A stretch of 64,000 bases of DNA from positions 744,001 through 808,000 of the forward strand of contig JASVEC010000020.1 of NCBI GenBank assembly GCA_030770535.1, read 5' to 3'. The notes beneath the pieces are model-generated. The model saw nothing but the letters and a program-made list of their open reading frames with translations. It had not been told where the DNA came from and did no database searches. Numbering within the stretch: position 1 is the first letter of the stretch; the number at the start of each line of letters is the position of its first letter. Source of the DNA: Batkoa obscura (taxonomy: Eukaryota; Entomophthoromycota; Entomophthoromycetes; Entomophthorales; Batkoaceae). Positions 1-10,800 of this stretch are shown one piece after another. Position numbers and translations under genes: made by a program.

Positions 1-940
1 CTTTGATTATTTACACTAGGAAAGATTCCAAGTTGTTGTTGCCAAAACTTGATTTATTTAGTAAAACGCGATATTTATTTACTTTATTTAGTAATAAAAA
101 ATCGTGTTTTACTAAATAAATTAGGTTTTAGGAATAGTCACTTGAAACTTCTCTCAATGTTGTTTAAAGAGTAATTAGCCTAAATAACAAAAAAACAAGT
201 ATATATACTCGGTTGAAATGAGAAGATTAATTAAATAGTACAGTCTCGGCTAAAATGATAAGGTGGATCAATTATACACATTCTTAATTACTATTTCCAT
301 GGGCTTATTAATAGATATTAAAAGGTATATTTTTGATGGTTGAAAATTAGTTGATAGGATCAAAGAAATGAAATTCAATAAATTTTAAAATAATTTTAAG
401 TATCGAATTGATTGTTTTATAAGTATGATTTTTCTAGATATACGAGTATAAGCTTGTTATTTTATTCTTATGCTTCTACCTTATTCTTATGTTTCGAAAA
501 TCTTGCATTTAACTTCAATTCCTGAAACTTATAAAACCCTTAAAGTCTCATTTTTACTTTACTAGCCATCAAAATTTTAAATTAGCAATGTATGTTTTAT
601 TAATAAAATATCCCGCTTTGACCTACCATATTATTATTTTCATCTAGATTCGATTACATCACATTCAACATTTACATCAATTTCAATTAAAAATTTAAAT
701 AATTATAAATCAGACAATACATTGATTAACGATTTGAATACTAAATATGTTTTTTACCCAGGTTATAGTATATTGATTAGTTACCATTTTTATACGATTT
801 TACATTTATTATCATATCGTATAATATAAAGCATGCAAGTAAATTCACTTGAAATTTAATAATACAATAATTGTATTGCCCTTATGTATTGATGGTGATT
901 TACTTATGTTGTTTGATGTCAATAACTGATATCTTGAATC
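1..940. other. Gene-free AT-rich stretch with one long hairpin
   Basis: No coding region is supported. The only structure I see is a long inverted repeat near the left edge, listed separately. The rest is AT-rich sequence with frequent stops in all frames. Confidence 0.6.
52..121. repeat. Inverted repeat (hairpin) with about 31-nt arms
   Basis: Positions 52-82 and 91-121 are near-perfect reverse complements. Both arms contain TTTATTTAGTAAAACRCGAT, and they are separated by an 8-nt spacer. No target duplication or coding frame is visible. It could be the end of a decayed foldback element or a transcription-end structure of a gene lying left of the window. Confidence 0.7.
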
Positions 941-1047
941 ATATGGGAGTGTTTTTTTTGACTTCATTATTTTTTCCATTTTTTAAGCGCTATTTGAGTG
1001 GAAAATATGTTAGTAAAATTCTTAAACATAAAAATACATCCCCATAT
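941..1047 (+). mobile_element. MITE copy 1 (106-bp ATATGGG/CCCCATAT family)
   Basis: A non-coding element with terminal inverted repeats, beginning ATATGGGAGTG and ending ACATCCCCATAT. Its interior carries the family core TTTTTTAAGCGCTATTTGAG. It is flanked by TA on both sides if the terminal dinucleotide is counted as the target duplication. A short ORF that runs across it is an artefact. Confidence 0.85.
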
Positions 1048-1345
1048 GGGGCTGTCCTAATTGGTTTCAGAATCTACTTAGAAATTAATCCAAATTTAAA
1101 ATTCCAAGTTTGTGTTCAATATAACGGTTAAATCTAAAAAGCCTAAAATTAAATGTCTCTATTTAAAACTTATTTTAATTGTTTCCTTTTCTTAAATAGC
1201 TAATTTTCCTAACTATATATTTTATGTTAGTTCTGTTAGATATTTAACAGATATATAATATATAACTATATGATTATATAATTATATAAATACATAATTA
1301 TATAAACACAGTTATTTGACTTTATTTGACTTTATTTTTTGTTGA

Positions 1346-3061
1346 AATAAAAATAAAATCCAAACTTTCATAACTAAACTTCGAAATGGAATTTTTGAAA
1401 ACTTCAATACAATAGGGAGGAGTACACAATATAAACATTGTAATTCATTTACATCAATTTTAAGAGCTACTTATAACAACCCAAGGTTCATGGAATTTTA
1501 TAATAAAACAAAACAAAGAAAAGATATATTATCAAAGTTTACTATCGATAATAATAAACTTAATCAAGTAATGTATAAAATTAGTGCTTTAAGGGAAACA
1601 GGAAACAAAAGTCAGCAAGTAGCGTTATTATCAACTATAGCTTCAGTATATTCTTTTGATGAATGTAAGAGTTTTGGGTTTAATATAAATAGAAATCAAT
1701 ATGATTATTCAAAAACAAGTAATAATAATAAAATATCAACATTAAAACCTATTATTAAAAATACAAAAAAAATTAAAGATGACCAAATTGAAACTATCAT
1801 ACAATATTTACTAAATGATTCAACTATTTCATCAAGATTTAATAAAAAAAATAACGATAGTAAATATTCATCAGATAATATATATATATTAAATAAAAGT
1901 AGAAGAATGATATATAGTAAATATTTGAATGATCTAAGAGATAAAGCAGTAGCCAGGTCAACGTTCTTTAAATATATACCAACTAATTTCAAAAATCCAG
2001 CAAGAAAAACGGATCTATGTAATATATGTACCCAGTATACAGTTAGAAAAAAGTTATTTGAAAATAAAATAAATACAGCAAAAAACAAAGCAGAGATACA
2101 AGAAATTTTCAACGAAGAAGAAAAATTATACAAATTACATAAATTCTGTGTTGATACTCAAAAAAACACATTTAATGAAACTATCAAAAAATTAAATAAC
2201 AAAAGTTGTATAATAGTTTTAGATTTTAAACAAAATATGGAAATAGGGACAAGACCAGATTCAATAAATTTAGATCATTATAATAAACAAGCTATATCAG
2301 TATTAGGCTTTGGTGTATTATATTTAAAAGATGATAAAACAATAGGCAAAGTTTACTTTGATTATTTATCTGAAATATTGAATCATGATTCAGCATATGC
2401 AGGAGATTGTTTAATCGATTTAATCTCTACAGAGCTTCTATTTAAAAAGTTTACAAAAATTAATATATGGGCAGATACAGGAAATCATTTTAGATCCCAA
2501 GAGTTCTTACATTATATGTTTAAAGAAATTCATAAAATAAATAGTAGTTTGAATGTTAATCTTAATTTTTTTGCTGAGCATCATGGAAAAAGTATAGTTG
2601 ATGGACATTTTGGAAACCTTTCAAAATGGAAAAGTAGTTTTGAAGCGTTAGGTAAAATAGAAGATATCGATCAATTAATTTCAAGATTTGAGGCTTTTAT
2701 TTGCGAGCATAATAAAATTAATAACTCGACTGTTAATAATGGGAAAACAGATATAATTTTTAAAAAGTATAAAAGAAACAAAAATACAAAAAGAATAATA
2801 GAGATGCAGGGCATTAAGAAGTATTTACACTTTATTAAACATAACAATAAACTACATTGTTATCCAGTATCTGATACATCAAAAAAAAGCGATATAGTCC
2901 CAATTAAAGTTATAGAGTCTATAGAAAACAGAAAAATTAAAAGATCGATCCCAGCTTACCTTACGAAGATAACAGAGAATTTGAAAATTTCGATATTTAC
3001 TAAGCAAGTAAGTAGTTTGTTGAATGATAGAAATAGATTGTTAAATGTTAGGATTACTTAA
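1346..3061 (+). CDS. Transposase-like protein of a DNA transposon, superfamily uncertain
   Basis: The first ATG is at 1490 and gives 523 residues; the same frame stays open back to 1346 without an ATG. So an N-terminal piece (with a Tyr-Lys-His-Cys stretch just before the ATG) may come from a spliced upstream exon, or the start has decayed. Seen in the protein: a Cys-x-x-Cys pair (C177, C180) after ARSTFFKYIP, then VLDFKQN (D245), IWADTGNHF (D329) and FAEHHGKSIVDGHFG (E363, D371). The order Asp, Asp, Glu/Asp with a His-Gly-Lys-x-x-x-Asp-Gly motif resembles RNase H-fold transposases that appear as repeated unannotated proteins in animals and fungi. Lys and Asn content is very high, matching the local AT bias. 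I found no clear terminal inverted repeats. No second copy is present in the window. The 523-codon frame is uninterrupted, so the insertion is probably young. Confidence 0.6.
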   Translation, partial: NKNKIQTFITKLRNGIFENFNTIGRSTQYKHCNSFTSILRATYNNPRFMEFYNKTKQRKDILSKFTIDNNKLNQVMYKISALRETGNKSQQVALLSTIASVYSFDECKSFGFNINRNQYDYSKTSNNNKISTLKPIIKNTKKIKDDQIETIIQYLLNDSTISSRFNKKNNDSKYSSDNIYILNKSRRMIYSKYLNDLRDKAVARSTFFKYIPTNFKNPARKTDLCNICTQYTVRKKLFENKINTAKNKAEIQEIFNEEEKLYKLHKFCVDTQKNTFNETIKKLNNKSCIIVLDFKQNMEIGTRPDSINLDHYNKQAISVLGFGVLYLKDDKTIGKVYFDYLSEILNHDSAYAGDCLIDLISTELLFKKFTKINIWADTGNHFRSQEFLHYMFKEIHKINSSLNVNLNFFAEHHGKSIVDGHFGNLSKWKSSFEALGKIEDIDQLISRFEAFICEHNKINNSTVNNGKTDIIFKKYKRNKNTKRIIEMQGIKKYLHFIKHNNKLHCYPVSDTSKKSDIVPIKVIESIENRKIKRSIPAYLTKITENLKISIFTKQVSSLLNDRNRLLNVRIT

Positions 3062-3074
3062 GTTATTAATAGCT

Positions 3075-3205
3075 AAGTTAATAAATAGTCAAAGAACAAG
3101 TAACTGTAATAATATGTAAAAACTATTATTACTTGTACTATATAGGGATGGTTAATTATAGTTTTGGGGCTGACCACTCCCTCCCATGCAGCTATTTATT
3201 AACTT
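3075..3205. repeat. Nested hairpins just after the transposase ORF
   Basis: Positions 3075-3088 (AAGTTAATAAATAG) and 3192-3205 (CTATTTATTAACTT) are perfect inverted repeats. Between them is a second stem, ACAAGTA..TAATAATA against TATTATTACTTGT, near 3097-3135. They start 14 nt after the stop codon, so they may be the 3' end structure of the transposon or an mRNA-end hairpin. Confidence 0.6.
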
Positions 3206-3466
3206 GGCAATATATTAATAATGTAATTATAACATTAAAGTAGTTTATTTATTTGATAATAAATCTACGATGTTGGTTATAAAGCAGTTGATAATAAATA
3301 TTTCTCAATTAAGCTTTATAAGAACATGTATTTAAGATCTAGTAGAAATTCAACTAACTTACAGTATGAGCTATAATAGAATGATTTAGAACTGTGTTTG
3401 GGTACTTTTGTTTTAATAAAAGATGTGATTTTATAGAATTTTAAGCGAAGTTTTTAAAATACAAAA
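3206..3466. other. Gene-free stretch
   Basis: AT-rich sequence with no supported gene or repeat, lying between the transposase 3' hairpins and the first MITE fragment. Confidence 0.5.
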
Positions 3467-3515
3467 TTTTTCAAAAATTGGATAAAATAATGAAACTAAT
3501 TCAGACAACCCCATA
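3467..3515 (-). mobile_element. MITE fragment (one end only), reverse orientation
   Basis: About 50 bp matching the ATGGAAAAATAATGAAACTA to CCCCATAT end of the family. The other half is not recognisable. It lies 20 bp before a full copy in the opposite orientation, so the two together look like a decayed head-to-head dimer. Confidence 0.6.
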
Positions 3516-3535
3516 TGCTTCACTAAAAAAGCAAG

Positions 3536-3639
3536 ATATGAGGGTGTTTTTTTACTGCATTACTTTTTCCATCTTTTAAGCACTATCTGGGCGAAAAAAT
3601 TGCTAATAAAACTCTTAAACACAAAATATATTCCCATAT
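3536..3639 (+). mobile_element. MITE copy 2
   Basis: Begins ATATGAGGGTG and ends TTCCCATAT, with the internal TTTTAAGCACTATCTGGGCG version of the family core. Non-coding. Confidence 0.8.
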
Positions 3640-3971
3640 GATGATAATGTTTATATAGAGCAATAAATATACAAACTTACAAAATGAATTAATACTCTTA
3701 TTGAGACTAGTTGTGTAATTTTTGTATAAAAATAATATAAATTATTGAATTTTGCACTACACTGATAAATCATAACTTATAATCTGTAATACTTTATAAA
3801 GCAAAAAATATCGAAGTTTTAATTGAATACATAGTTGCATGAAATATCGCTTTGTCAGCTCTATGGTTGATTATAATATAACAATCACTTAAGTTGGCGT
3901 GTTCTCGAGTTCAGGCACAATCAATCCTGAATCTTTTATTTTGATTTGCTATGAGAATTTCTGTTACGTAG

Positions 3972-4299
3972 TTCTGAAGAACATTATCTCCTCGTTTTAA
4001 TATCCATACTTGTCGGTGTATAAAAGAGATTTTAGAACATAATAACTCGAAACTTTTTAATTGAACTATTTTTTGATATCGTACCTTTAATAAAGCCACT
4101 AAATTTTCTTAATAGTATTTTACGTAGATTTTACAGTAGTATTGTCTATTCTATTTGTCTTACATAGCCTATAGCATATTACGTGGCATTCTTTATAACT
4201 CAGGTCCACCTTAGTTACATAACCTAAAACCTTTCGACTTATAGCATAGTCAACTAAGCAATGACTGCTTTTGACTCCAATCACTGGGTATCAGATTTC
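3972..4299. repeat. Unclassified dispersed repeat, copy A
   Basis: This stretch aligns along its whole length, in the same orientation, with 25834-26160, at roughly 80% identity by eye. Shared blocks include TATCCATACTTGT, GTACCTTTAATAAAGCCA and TAGATTTTACAGTAGTATT. Similarity ends sharply on both sides. The minus strand gives short related peptides in both copies (for example IDNTTVKS) but I recognise no domain, so the class of element is unknown. Confidence 0.75.
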
Positions 4300-4371
4300 G
4301 CAGCTATAAGCTAAAAATTAGCAATAAGTTTAGATTTAAGGTAAAGGCTTTAATCTATTAAATAAATAGTA

Positions 4372-4473
4372 CATAGGGGATGTTTTTTTTGGTTTCATCA
4401 CTTTTTCTATTTTTTAAGCGCTATTTGAGTGGAGAGATTGCTAGTAAAATTCTTAAAAAACATATCCCCATAA
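4372..4473 (+). mobile_element. MITE copy 3
   Basis: Has the ATAGGGGATG start, the core TTTTTTAAGCGCTATTTGAG and the end ATATCCCCATAA. Slightly shortened near the right end. Non-coding. Confidence 0.8.
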
Positions 4474-6163
4474 TTTGAATAAAAGCTTTATATAAAGTAT
4501 TAAAATACAGGAACTCATATCAATATAATAGTTTTGATTTCAAATAACTTTAAGTTTACTATTCAAATTTACATAACTAAAAAGTTTTTAGAAATATAAA
4601 GGATTTGGACTTTTGATACTATAAAGATTTTTAATAATTCCTAAAATAAAAAATTTTATTACATTAATTTAGCAGCATTTATCCCAAGCAAATATTTTAA
4701 TTAAATTACTAAATTAATAATAGATATTTTTAGATATAAAAATTCAAATTAATATAGAAAGTCACTTTATAGGATTTCTGATAAAAGGTATTATATAAAT
4801 AGTATAAATATAAGTAAAAAATTTAAAAAATTAAAGTATATAAATTTAACTATCAGATTTTCAAGTCATTTAAAAAGCAATAAAATATTGGAGTAGAAAA
4901 ATAATCTTGTGTTCTTCGAATTTTATTCCATATAAAGATATATAAATTGAAACAGCAATATATGCTATAATACCTAAAAAATGAAATTTATTGGGATTAC
5001 TATTATTACACTTTATACCATATTTTTATTCAAAATTGGTGTGTGCAAGGTGGGGTAAGTATTAGTTTTAACATAAGACCTACATATGATTTATATTAAA
5101 ATTACTATTAGCATAAAACTATACAAAACATCAGTATTTTATGTTTTGAAAAATACATAATCAAGTGAAATATATTTATGTAGTTACCAGTGATTTTGAT
5201 GTAATAAGAAATAGGAAAAATTTGATTTATGTAGAGAAATTAGAAATTTTATCAATTCCTGTACTATTTATAAATCGCTTCATCTATATGTCCTTATAGA
5301 CCAAAATACTCAACTATCAATTTAAACATCTCTAGTTTTATAGAGCATTATAAAATGAAGTTATTTATAAAAGTATGGTTACTTTTTGTGTAAGATAAAA
5401 GTTGAATTCCATGAAAAAAATTACGTAAAAAGTGGAACTATATGTGAATCTAGCTTCTATAGTAAGAAGGTGGTAGCATTTAGGATTATTTTTATATATA
5501 TTTATAAGATTTAGTAGTTATGATAACAATTGAATTAGTTAAAAATCCTACAAATCATAATAGGATAGATGAAAATAAGAGTTACGCTAGTTAATTTCAT
5601 TAATAGAACCGTATTATTTTAAAGATTTTATATTTAATATATTTAAAACAATTTCTTATTTTACATTAAAGTTCTTTTTTTGTTTTACTTAATTTTAGGA
5701 GTTATATTCTAAATTTAGTAATTTTTGGTTTAAAACGTTAAAAAATTCAACTTAAATATAATACGAAATAGACTTTTACAATATCATTAAAAAGAGTTGA
5801 ATTCAATATTAAAACAATCATGAACTTTTGAGATTTAAGATATATTAAAGTTTTATATTTTTATTTTCTATTCTATGAATCTTATATATTGAAAACTTAC
5901 ATCATTACCTTGCCCCTTTTACTTTAGACCCCTAAATCAAGTTTTTTTCTTAAAAATTTAGAGCCAATAAGCTTACCTAATACAAAAAGGGATAGGTGAG
6001 GACTAAGGATAGTATTCAGAATTTCAATAATAATTGAGTATATTGTGGGTGATGTCAAACATAATCAGTTATAATGGAAGAATTGTTTTTACATCTTAAC
6101 TTAATCTTAAACTTTTTATTTATTGTTTCTAGTTTATTTTTTATTTATTATTTTTAATTCGCA
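4474..6163. other. Gene-free 1.7-kb stretch upstream of the Ras-family gene
   Basis: Very AT-rich, with stops in every frame and no recognisable repeat. The last few hundred bases must hold the promoter and 5' UTR of the downstream GTPase gene, but I see no site I can name. Confidence 0.5.
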
Positions 6164-6814
6164 ATGAAAGAATATCGAGTTGTAATATTAGGCGCTGGCG
6201 GTGTTGGTAAATCCGCTATAGTATGAGTTTTTTCTTTTTTATTCATTATTTGTTTACATATCATTTAATAGACAGTACAGTATGTTCAAGGAGTATTTGT
6301 TGAAAAATATGACCCAACGATTGAAGATTCTTACCGAAAAACAATTGAAATTGAAGGTCAATCTTGTATAATGGAAATATTGGATACCGCTGGAACAGAA
6401 CAATTTACTGCCATTAGAGAGTTATATATGCGAAATGGCCAAGGTTTTTTATTGGTTTATTCGATTACTTCTGCATCTTCCTTTGAAGATGTATCCAATT
6501 TAAGAGATAATATTTTAAGAGTGAAAGGAACTACAAAGGTAATTAATTTTAACGGCCTATAAAGTAAGCGTTTATTTTTAAAAAAGGTACCTATGATTCT
6601 GTTAGGGAATAAATTTGATCTTAATTCAGAAAGAGCAGTAAGTACTAAAAAAGCTCAAGAGTTAGCTAGCGAATGGGGTATGCCTTTCATGGAAACATCA
6701 GCAAGGTTATTTTTCAATATCAATGAAGCTTTCTCAACAATTATACAACAAATTCATCAAATAACTCCACAAAATGTAAAGAAAACTAGGAGGATAAAGT
6801 GTCTTATTTTATGA
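6164..6814 (+). CDS. Rap/Rsr1 (Bud1)-like small GTPase
   Basis: Three exons, 6164-6220, 6272-6538 and 6587-6814, all introns phase 0, give 183 residues, the normal length for Rap/Bud1. All GTPase motifs are present: P-loop GAGGVGKS, effector loop [17 protein letters not shown] (Thr after Gly as in Rap, where Ras has Gln), NKFD and ETSA. The C-terminus CLIL is a CAAX box; the final Leu favours geranylgeranylation, and the preceding KKTRRIK is basic, so the protein should sit on membranes. In fungi the Bud1/Rsr1 branch marks sites of polarised growth and acts through Cdc42 regulators. The close match of [20 protein letters not shown] to Rap1/Rsr1 supports this branch over Ras proper. No hypervariable extension is present. 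Confidence 0.93.
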
Positions 6815-8148
6815 CTTAATTCACGATCCTTTTGCGATTATTAAACGATAGTTTTTAGCTTTATTTTTTTATTAAGTAAGATTTAATTAAAAATGTATTT
6901 TATCAATAAATTGTACCCATTTGAGATTATTGCTAAGTGTATTGAATCATCGAATGTTATTATTGAATCTATGTGCCTTATTCTAAATTGATAGACAACA
7001 TGACTATTTAATCATTGGTCGCTCTATTTTTATTAGTATGCATATTTATAAGTGAGAGCTAAATCCAAATTACCTGTTTCTTCTAACCAATAAATATCTC
7101 GCTTGGGACATAACAATTTATTGATTTTATAATACAAATAGTGAAAATAATTTTACATCTTGTTTAACTTATATCATTTATGATTATAGAATTATAGAAG
7201 AAATACTAAGATGTGAGTTGTTTATTGGAAATTATATTTATTTAAAAAAGTGTAGAATTTTTATATTGTATAATAGTTATAAATGTCAAAATCCGATTTC
7301 AAATATTTTAAAGATTGTCAAGTTAGCTGTACAGGATAAACAGAGAAATGAGATATCAATAAGTTTGGTTGCTTTTATAAGCTAATAGTTTTAATTATCA
7401 TTATTTACAATACTACATTAGTTTATAATTAAAACTGAATTTATATTGAAATTACAACACTAATTTACATTATGTTTTTTCGGATAGAATACTACTGCTC
7501 TTATGTGAAGCAAGGGAATATTAGAGAGGGATTGAGAAACTTGTATGTACTTCAACATTTGATTTCTTTCACTCAAGAGAACTTAAAATAACATTAAATT
7601 TTTTTTTAGAAATGTGAACTAATTTGCCTTTTATAGTAAATGTTTTGAATTTATCAATGAATACATTAGATAAAATATGTTAAATGTATTATTGTTTATC
7701 CATTTTATATTTTTATAAATTTCATTTGTCTATTAACCGATTACATGGGTACCATACTTTCGTAAATTCATAGGGGATTGTAGCTTAATATCTTGAAATA
7801 AATTCAATTACTATATTTTCTTCCTTATACATGGTTTTGAGTTATTAGGACTGCTAGCATGAAGTTACTACAATATATAGAATCAAAAGGTTAAGTATAA
7901 CCAATAGCGGCTATATTATAACCATTTTTATATATTAAAATATCATTTATTTGCTTTTATCTTTATAAAGTGAAAGCAGTAGAAATTTAAATACGCAACA
8001 ACAAAAGATTAAAATGTTATTTTAGTGTTATAATTAAAAATTCAAAGTAATAAATGTCATAACATCATAACTATTGGCTTCCTTGTATCATTCTAACTTT
8101 CCTTCAGGTTCTTAGCCTATGAAGCTCATAGTCATAAATTAAACCATT
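6815..8148. other. Gene-free stretch between the GTPase and MFS genes
   Basis: AT-rich, with no supported ORF or repeat until the MITE dimer at its right edge. Confidence 0.5.
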
Positions 8149-8255
8149 ATATGAGAATGTTTTTTCTAGTTTCATCACTTTTTCTATCTTTCAAACGCTA
8201 CTTGAGTAGAAAGATTGTTAGTAAAATTCTTAAACAAAAAAATACATCTCCATAT
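8149..8255 (+). mobile_element. MITE copy 4a, left half of a head-to-head dimer
   Basis: Full-length copy beginning ATATGAGAATG and ending ACATCTCCATAT. It shares its last bases with the next copy, which runs in the opposite orientation, so 8149-8357 is one palindromic unit of about 209 bp. Confidence 0.85.
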
Positions 8256-8357
8256 GGGGATGTATTTTTGTATTTAAGAATTTTACTGACAATTTTTCCA
8301 CATAAATAGTGCTTAAAAAATGGAAAAATAATGAAACTAAAAAAAACAGCCCCATAT
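8252..8357 (-). mobile_element. MITE copy 4b, right half of a head-to-head dimer
   Basis: Full-length inverse copy beginning ATATGGGGATG and ending CAGCCCCATAT. The shared ATAT at the junction suggests that one copy inserted into the terminal TA of the other, or that a dimer moved as one unit. Confidence 0.85.
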
Positions 8358-8832
8358 AGTAATTTGATTTTTTATGTATCTTTTAGCCTATAATATATCA
8401 ATAATTCATATCAATTTAAAGAACAAAGTTTGTCTCCAAAACATAAAGTAATCTCAGGATTTCTGCCTAGATTTTATGAATACAATTTTGGAGGACAGCA
8501 AATTTCAGAAAATTGCAAGATTAAAAAAAGCGAAAGTGTTACAAATATGGTTAAATTCTGGTTATTAAACTAATATGTTAGTCAGTTAAATTGATTATTT
8601 TACAAAATCATATTGTTATTATTAGAATAAAAAATCTAACATGGTTTGGAAAGAAAGTTAAACAGGCGAAGTTTAGTATAAAAATGTCAATTGCATAATA
8701 TAGATTGGCTTGGATTTATTATTCCCGAACAATGTGCGGCCAAAAAAAAGCTGTAAAAAAAGCTGAAATATATTTAAAAAGAGTAAAATCATATATCGTT
8801 GTCATAAAATCAATAAACATTTACATTAAAAG
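8358..8832. other. Upstream region of the MFS transporter gene
   Basis: No ORF or repeat. It must contain the promoter of the downstream gene; no specific site could be recognised. Confidence 0.4.
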
Positions 8833-10419
8833 ATGAATCAAACAATAGAGTTAAGAGAGCATCAAGTTGATAACGCAAAGTCATATGAACTTCCTAATGA
8901 GGATGGATCTAATGAAAAAATAAACCTATCCAAAGCACAATTCATTATTATAATGATTGGATTATTCTTTACTATATCAGTAGCTGCATTAGATACTACT
9001 ATAATTACAACTTCTGTTGGTGTTATCGCATCTGATTTAAATGGGTTTCAAGATATTGCTTGGGTAGCCACTGCCTATTTCTTAACTTCTAATGCCTTTG
9101 AACTTCTTTATGGCAAATTTTCAGATATATTTGGAAGAAAACCAACCATTCTTTTTGCTTTGAGTATCTTCTTGATAGGATCAATCTTGTGTGGAGTTGC
9201 ACAAAATATTGAAATGCTTATCATAGCTAGGGCAATTGCAGGTATTGGAGGTGGAGGACTAATGACTTTATGTACAATTATTATCTCTGATTTAGTACCA
9301 CTCAAGAAAAGAGGTTATTATATGGGTTTGACTACTGGGATTTTTACAGTATCATCAACTTTAGGGTCAATTTTAGGTGGTATATTTGTTTTAAAATTAT
9401 CATGGAGATGGTGCTTTTACATTAATATTCCTATTTGTGCTATTGCCATGATTATTATTATTGTCTTTTTCCGCTTTCCTTCTGATAGTAATAATTTTAA
9501 AGAAAAGTTAAATAGGGTAGATTATTTTGGGTGTATCACACTCTTGATTTTCACTATACTGTTAACGCTGGCGCTTAATTGGGGAGGACAGACTTATTCT
9601 TGGTCATCTGCTGCCGTACTTGTTCCATTGGTTTTAAGTATTATGTTTATGTTCGCTTTTATATATCTTCAGTTAAAAGTCTCAAAAGAGCCTATTATAC
9701 CATCTAATATTTTAGTACGCAATGTCAACGCATGCGGTTTAATCACATTCTGTAATGGAACCATTTTCTTTTCAATCATTATTTACATCCCCCTTTATAA
9801 TCAAATTGCTTACCAAGAATCTTCATTGCAATCTACTATTGGGATTCTTCCTGTTATTTGTGGAATGATTGTATGTTCTATATTTTCTGGTTCTATAATC
9901 AGTAGAACAGGAAAGTATCGCTTTTTTTCTATTATCGGTACCTTATTAGGATTCGTAGGCTCCATCCTATTGACCCAATTTGTCAGCGTAGATGTGTCAC
10001 GTACCTTAATATATATATTTACAGCAGTAGTCGGTGCTGGGATTGGGTTGTGTATGCAAGCTACTACAATTGCTTCCCAGGCAGCAGTGGGTGAAAAGGA
10101 TCTTGCTGTAGTAACATCATTAATTAGATTTACTTTTTCATTGGGGGGTATTATAGGCATAACAGTATTGGGTGCGATTTACCAAAATGTTTCATCTAGT
10201 TTTTTAACGAAATATTCCAATGAAATTGATTTAGAGAAATTAAGTAAAGGAACTTTATATATATCCAGCTTACCTTTAGACCAAATTGTAAAGGTTACTG
10301 AGAGCTTTGCTGAGGCTTTTAAATACATGTTTTATGCAGGTGCTGCCTTTTTCGCTGTTGGATTTATTGCTTCTTTGTTTGTTGAACACATATCACTTAA
10401 GAGAATAGAAGAAAGTTAG
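8833..10419 (+). CDS. MFS multidrug transporter, DHA14 (14-TM) type
   Basis: Single exon, 528 residues, in the usual size range for DHA2/DHA14 proton antiporters of the plasma or vacuolar membrane. After a polar N-terminus of about 33 residues comes the family's first helix with LDTTIITTSVGVIASDL. Then follow WVATAYFLTSNAFELLYGKFSDIFGRKP (motif A, with GRKP between TM2 and TM3), the Gly-rich GIGGGGLMTL, and S.LGSILGG followed by WRWCFYINIP, a signature of the 14-TM group. Hydrophobic segments continue to the C-terminus, about 14 in all. Fungal relatives export toxic compounds or move amino acids and siderophores; the substrate here cannot be read from sequence. Codon use is less AT-extreme than in the intergenic DNA, as expected. 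No neighbouring biosynthetic genes suggest a metabolite cluster. Confidence 0.93.
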   Translation: MNQTIELREHQVDNAKSYELPNEDGSNEKINLSKAQFIIIMIGLFFTISVAALDTTIITTSVGVIASDLNGFQDIAWVATAYFLTSNAFELLYGKFSDIFGRKPTILFALSIFLIGSILCGVAQNIEMLIIARAIAGIGGGGLMTLCTIIISDLVPLKKRGYYMGLTTGIFTVSSTLGSILGGIFVLKLSWRWCFYINIPICAIAMIIIIVFFRFPSDSNNFKEKLNRVDYFGCITLLIFTILLTLALNWGGQTYSWSSAAVLVPLVLSIMFMFAFIYLQLKVSKEPIIPSNILVRNVNACGLITFCNGTIFFSIIIYIPLYNQIAYQESSLQSTIGILPVICGMIVCSIFSGSIISRTGKYRFFSIIGTLLGFVGSILLTQFVSVDVSRTLIYIFTAVVGAGIGLCMQATTIASQAAVGEKDLAVVTSLIRFTFSLGGIIGITVLGAIYQNVSSSFLTKYSNEIDLEKLSKGTLYISSLPLDQIVKVTESFAEAFKYMFYAGAAFFAVGFIASLFVEHISLKRIEES

Positions 10420-10800
10420 TATAGTTAATTCTTAATTTTATTCTGATTTTTTATAAATAAATTGTGAATAAGAAAAAGCTTTATTAATAGTATTTTAGTT
10501 TTGAACCCTTTTTAAATTTTAATGGTCTGTTAAAGATTTATTGTTAGAATCAAATAAATATTTTAGTTTAATATTTATATTGTTAGCTTATTATATAGTA
10601 TAAGATAAAGATTTTTTAGAATATGTCTCAAACGAATGACTGCTTATATTGATCAAGTTGTTATATATAACGTATAACTCTATTTTAGTATTGAGATTAT
10701 ATAAATCAGTGACAAAATTTACTTGTTTACAAGCTGATCTAGAACCATTTTTCACCTATACTATTTTAAGTTTATTAAATTTGTTTTAAATAATTTAAAA
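10420..10800. other. Intergenic stretch after the MFS gene
   Basis: AT-rich, nothing recognised apart from the MITE at its right edge. Confidence 0.4.

Noticed and set aside
871-1131. 86-codon ORF across MITE copy 1
   Set aside because: It is read from the inverted-repeat element and its flank; similar small frames occur in other copies (11226-11426, 14528-14743, 26637-26825, 40859-41182), so they are artefacts of the repeat.
1490-2133. Minus-strand 142-codon ORF inside the transposase gene (1705-2133)
   Set aside because: Antisense shadow of a Lys/Asn-rich coding region, giving Leu/Phe-rich nonsense.
3972-4299. Dispersed repeat as part of a retroelement
   Set aside because: I looked for protease, integrase or reverse-transcriptase motifs in both copies and could not recognise any, so it stays unclassified.
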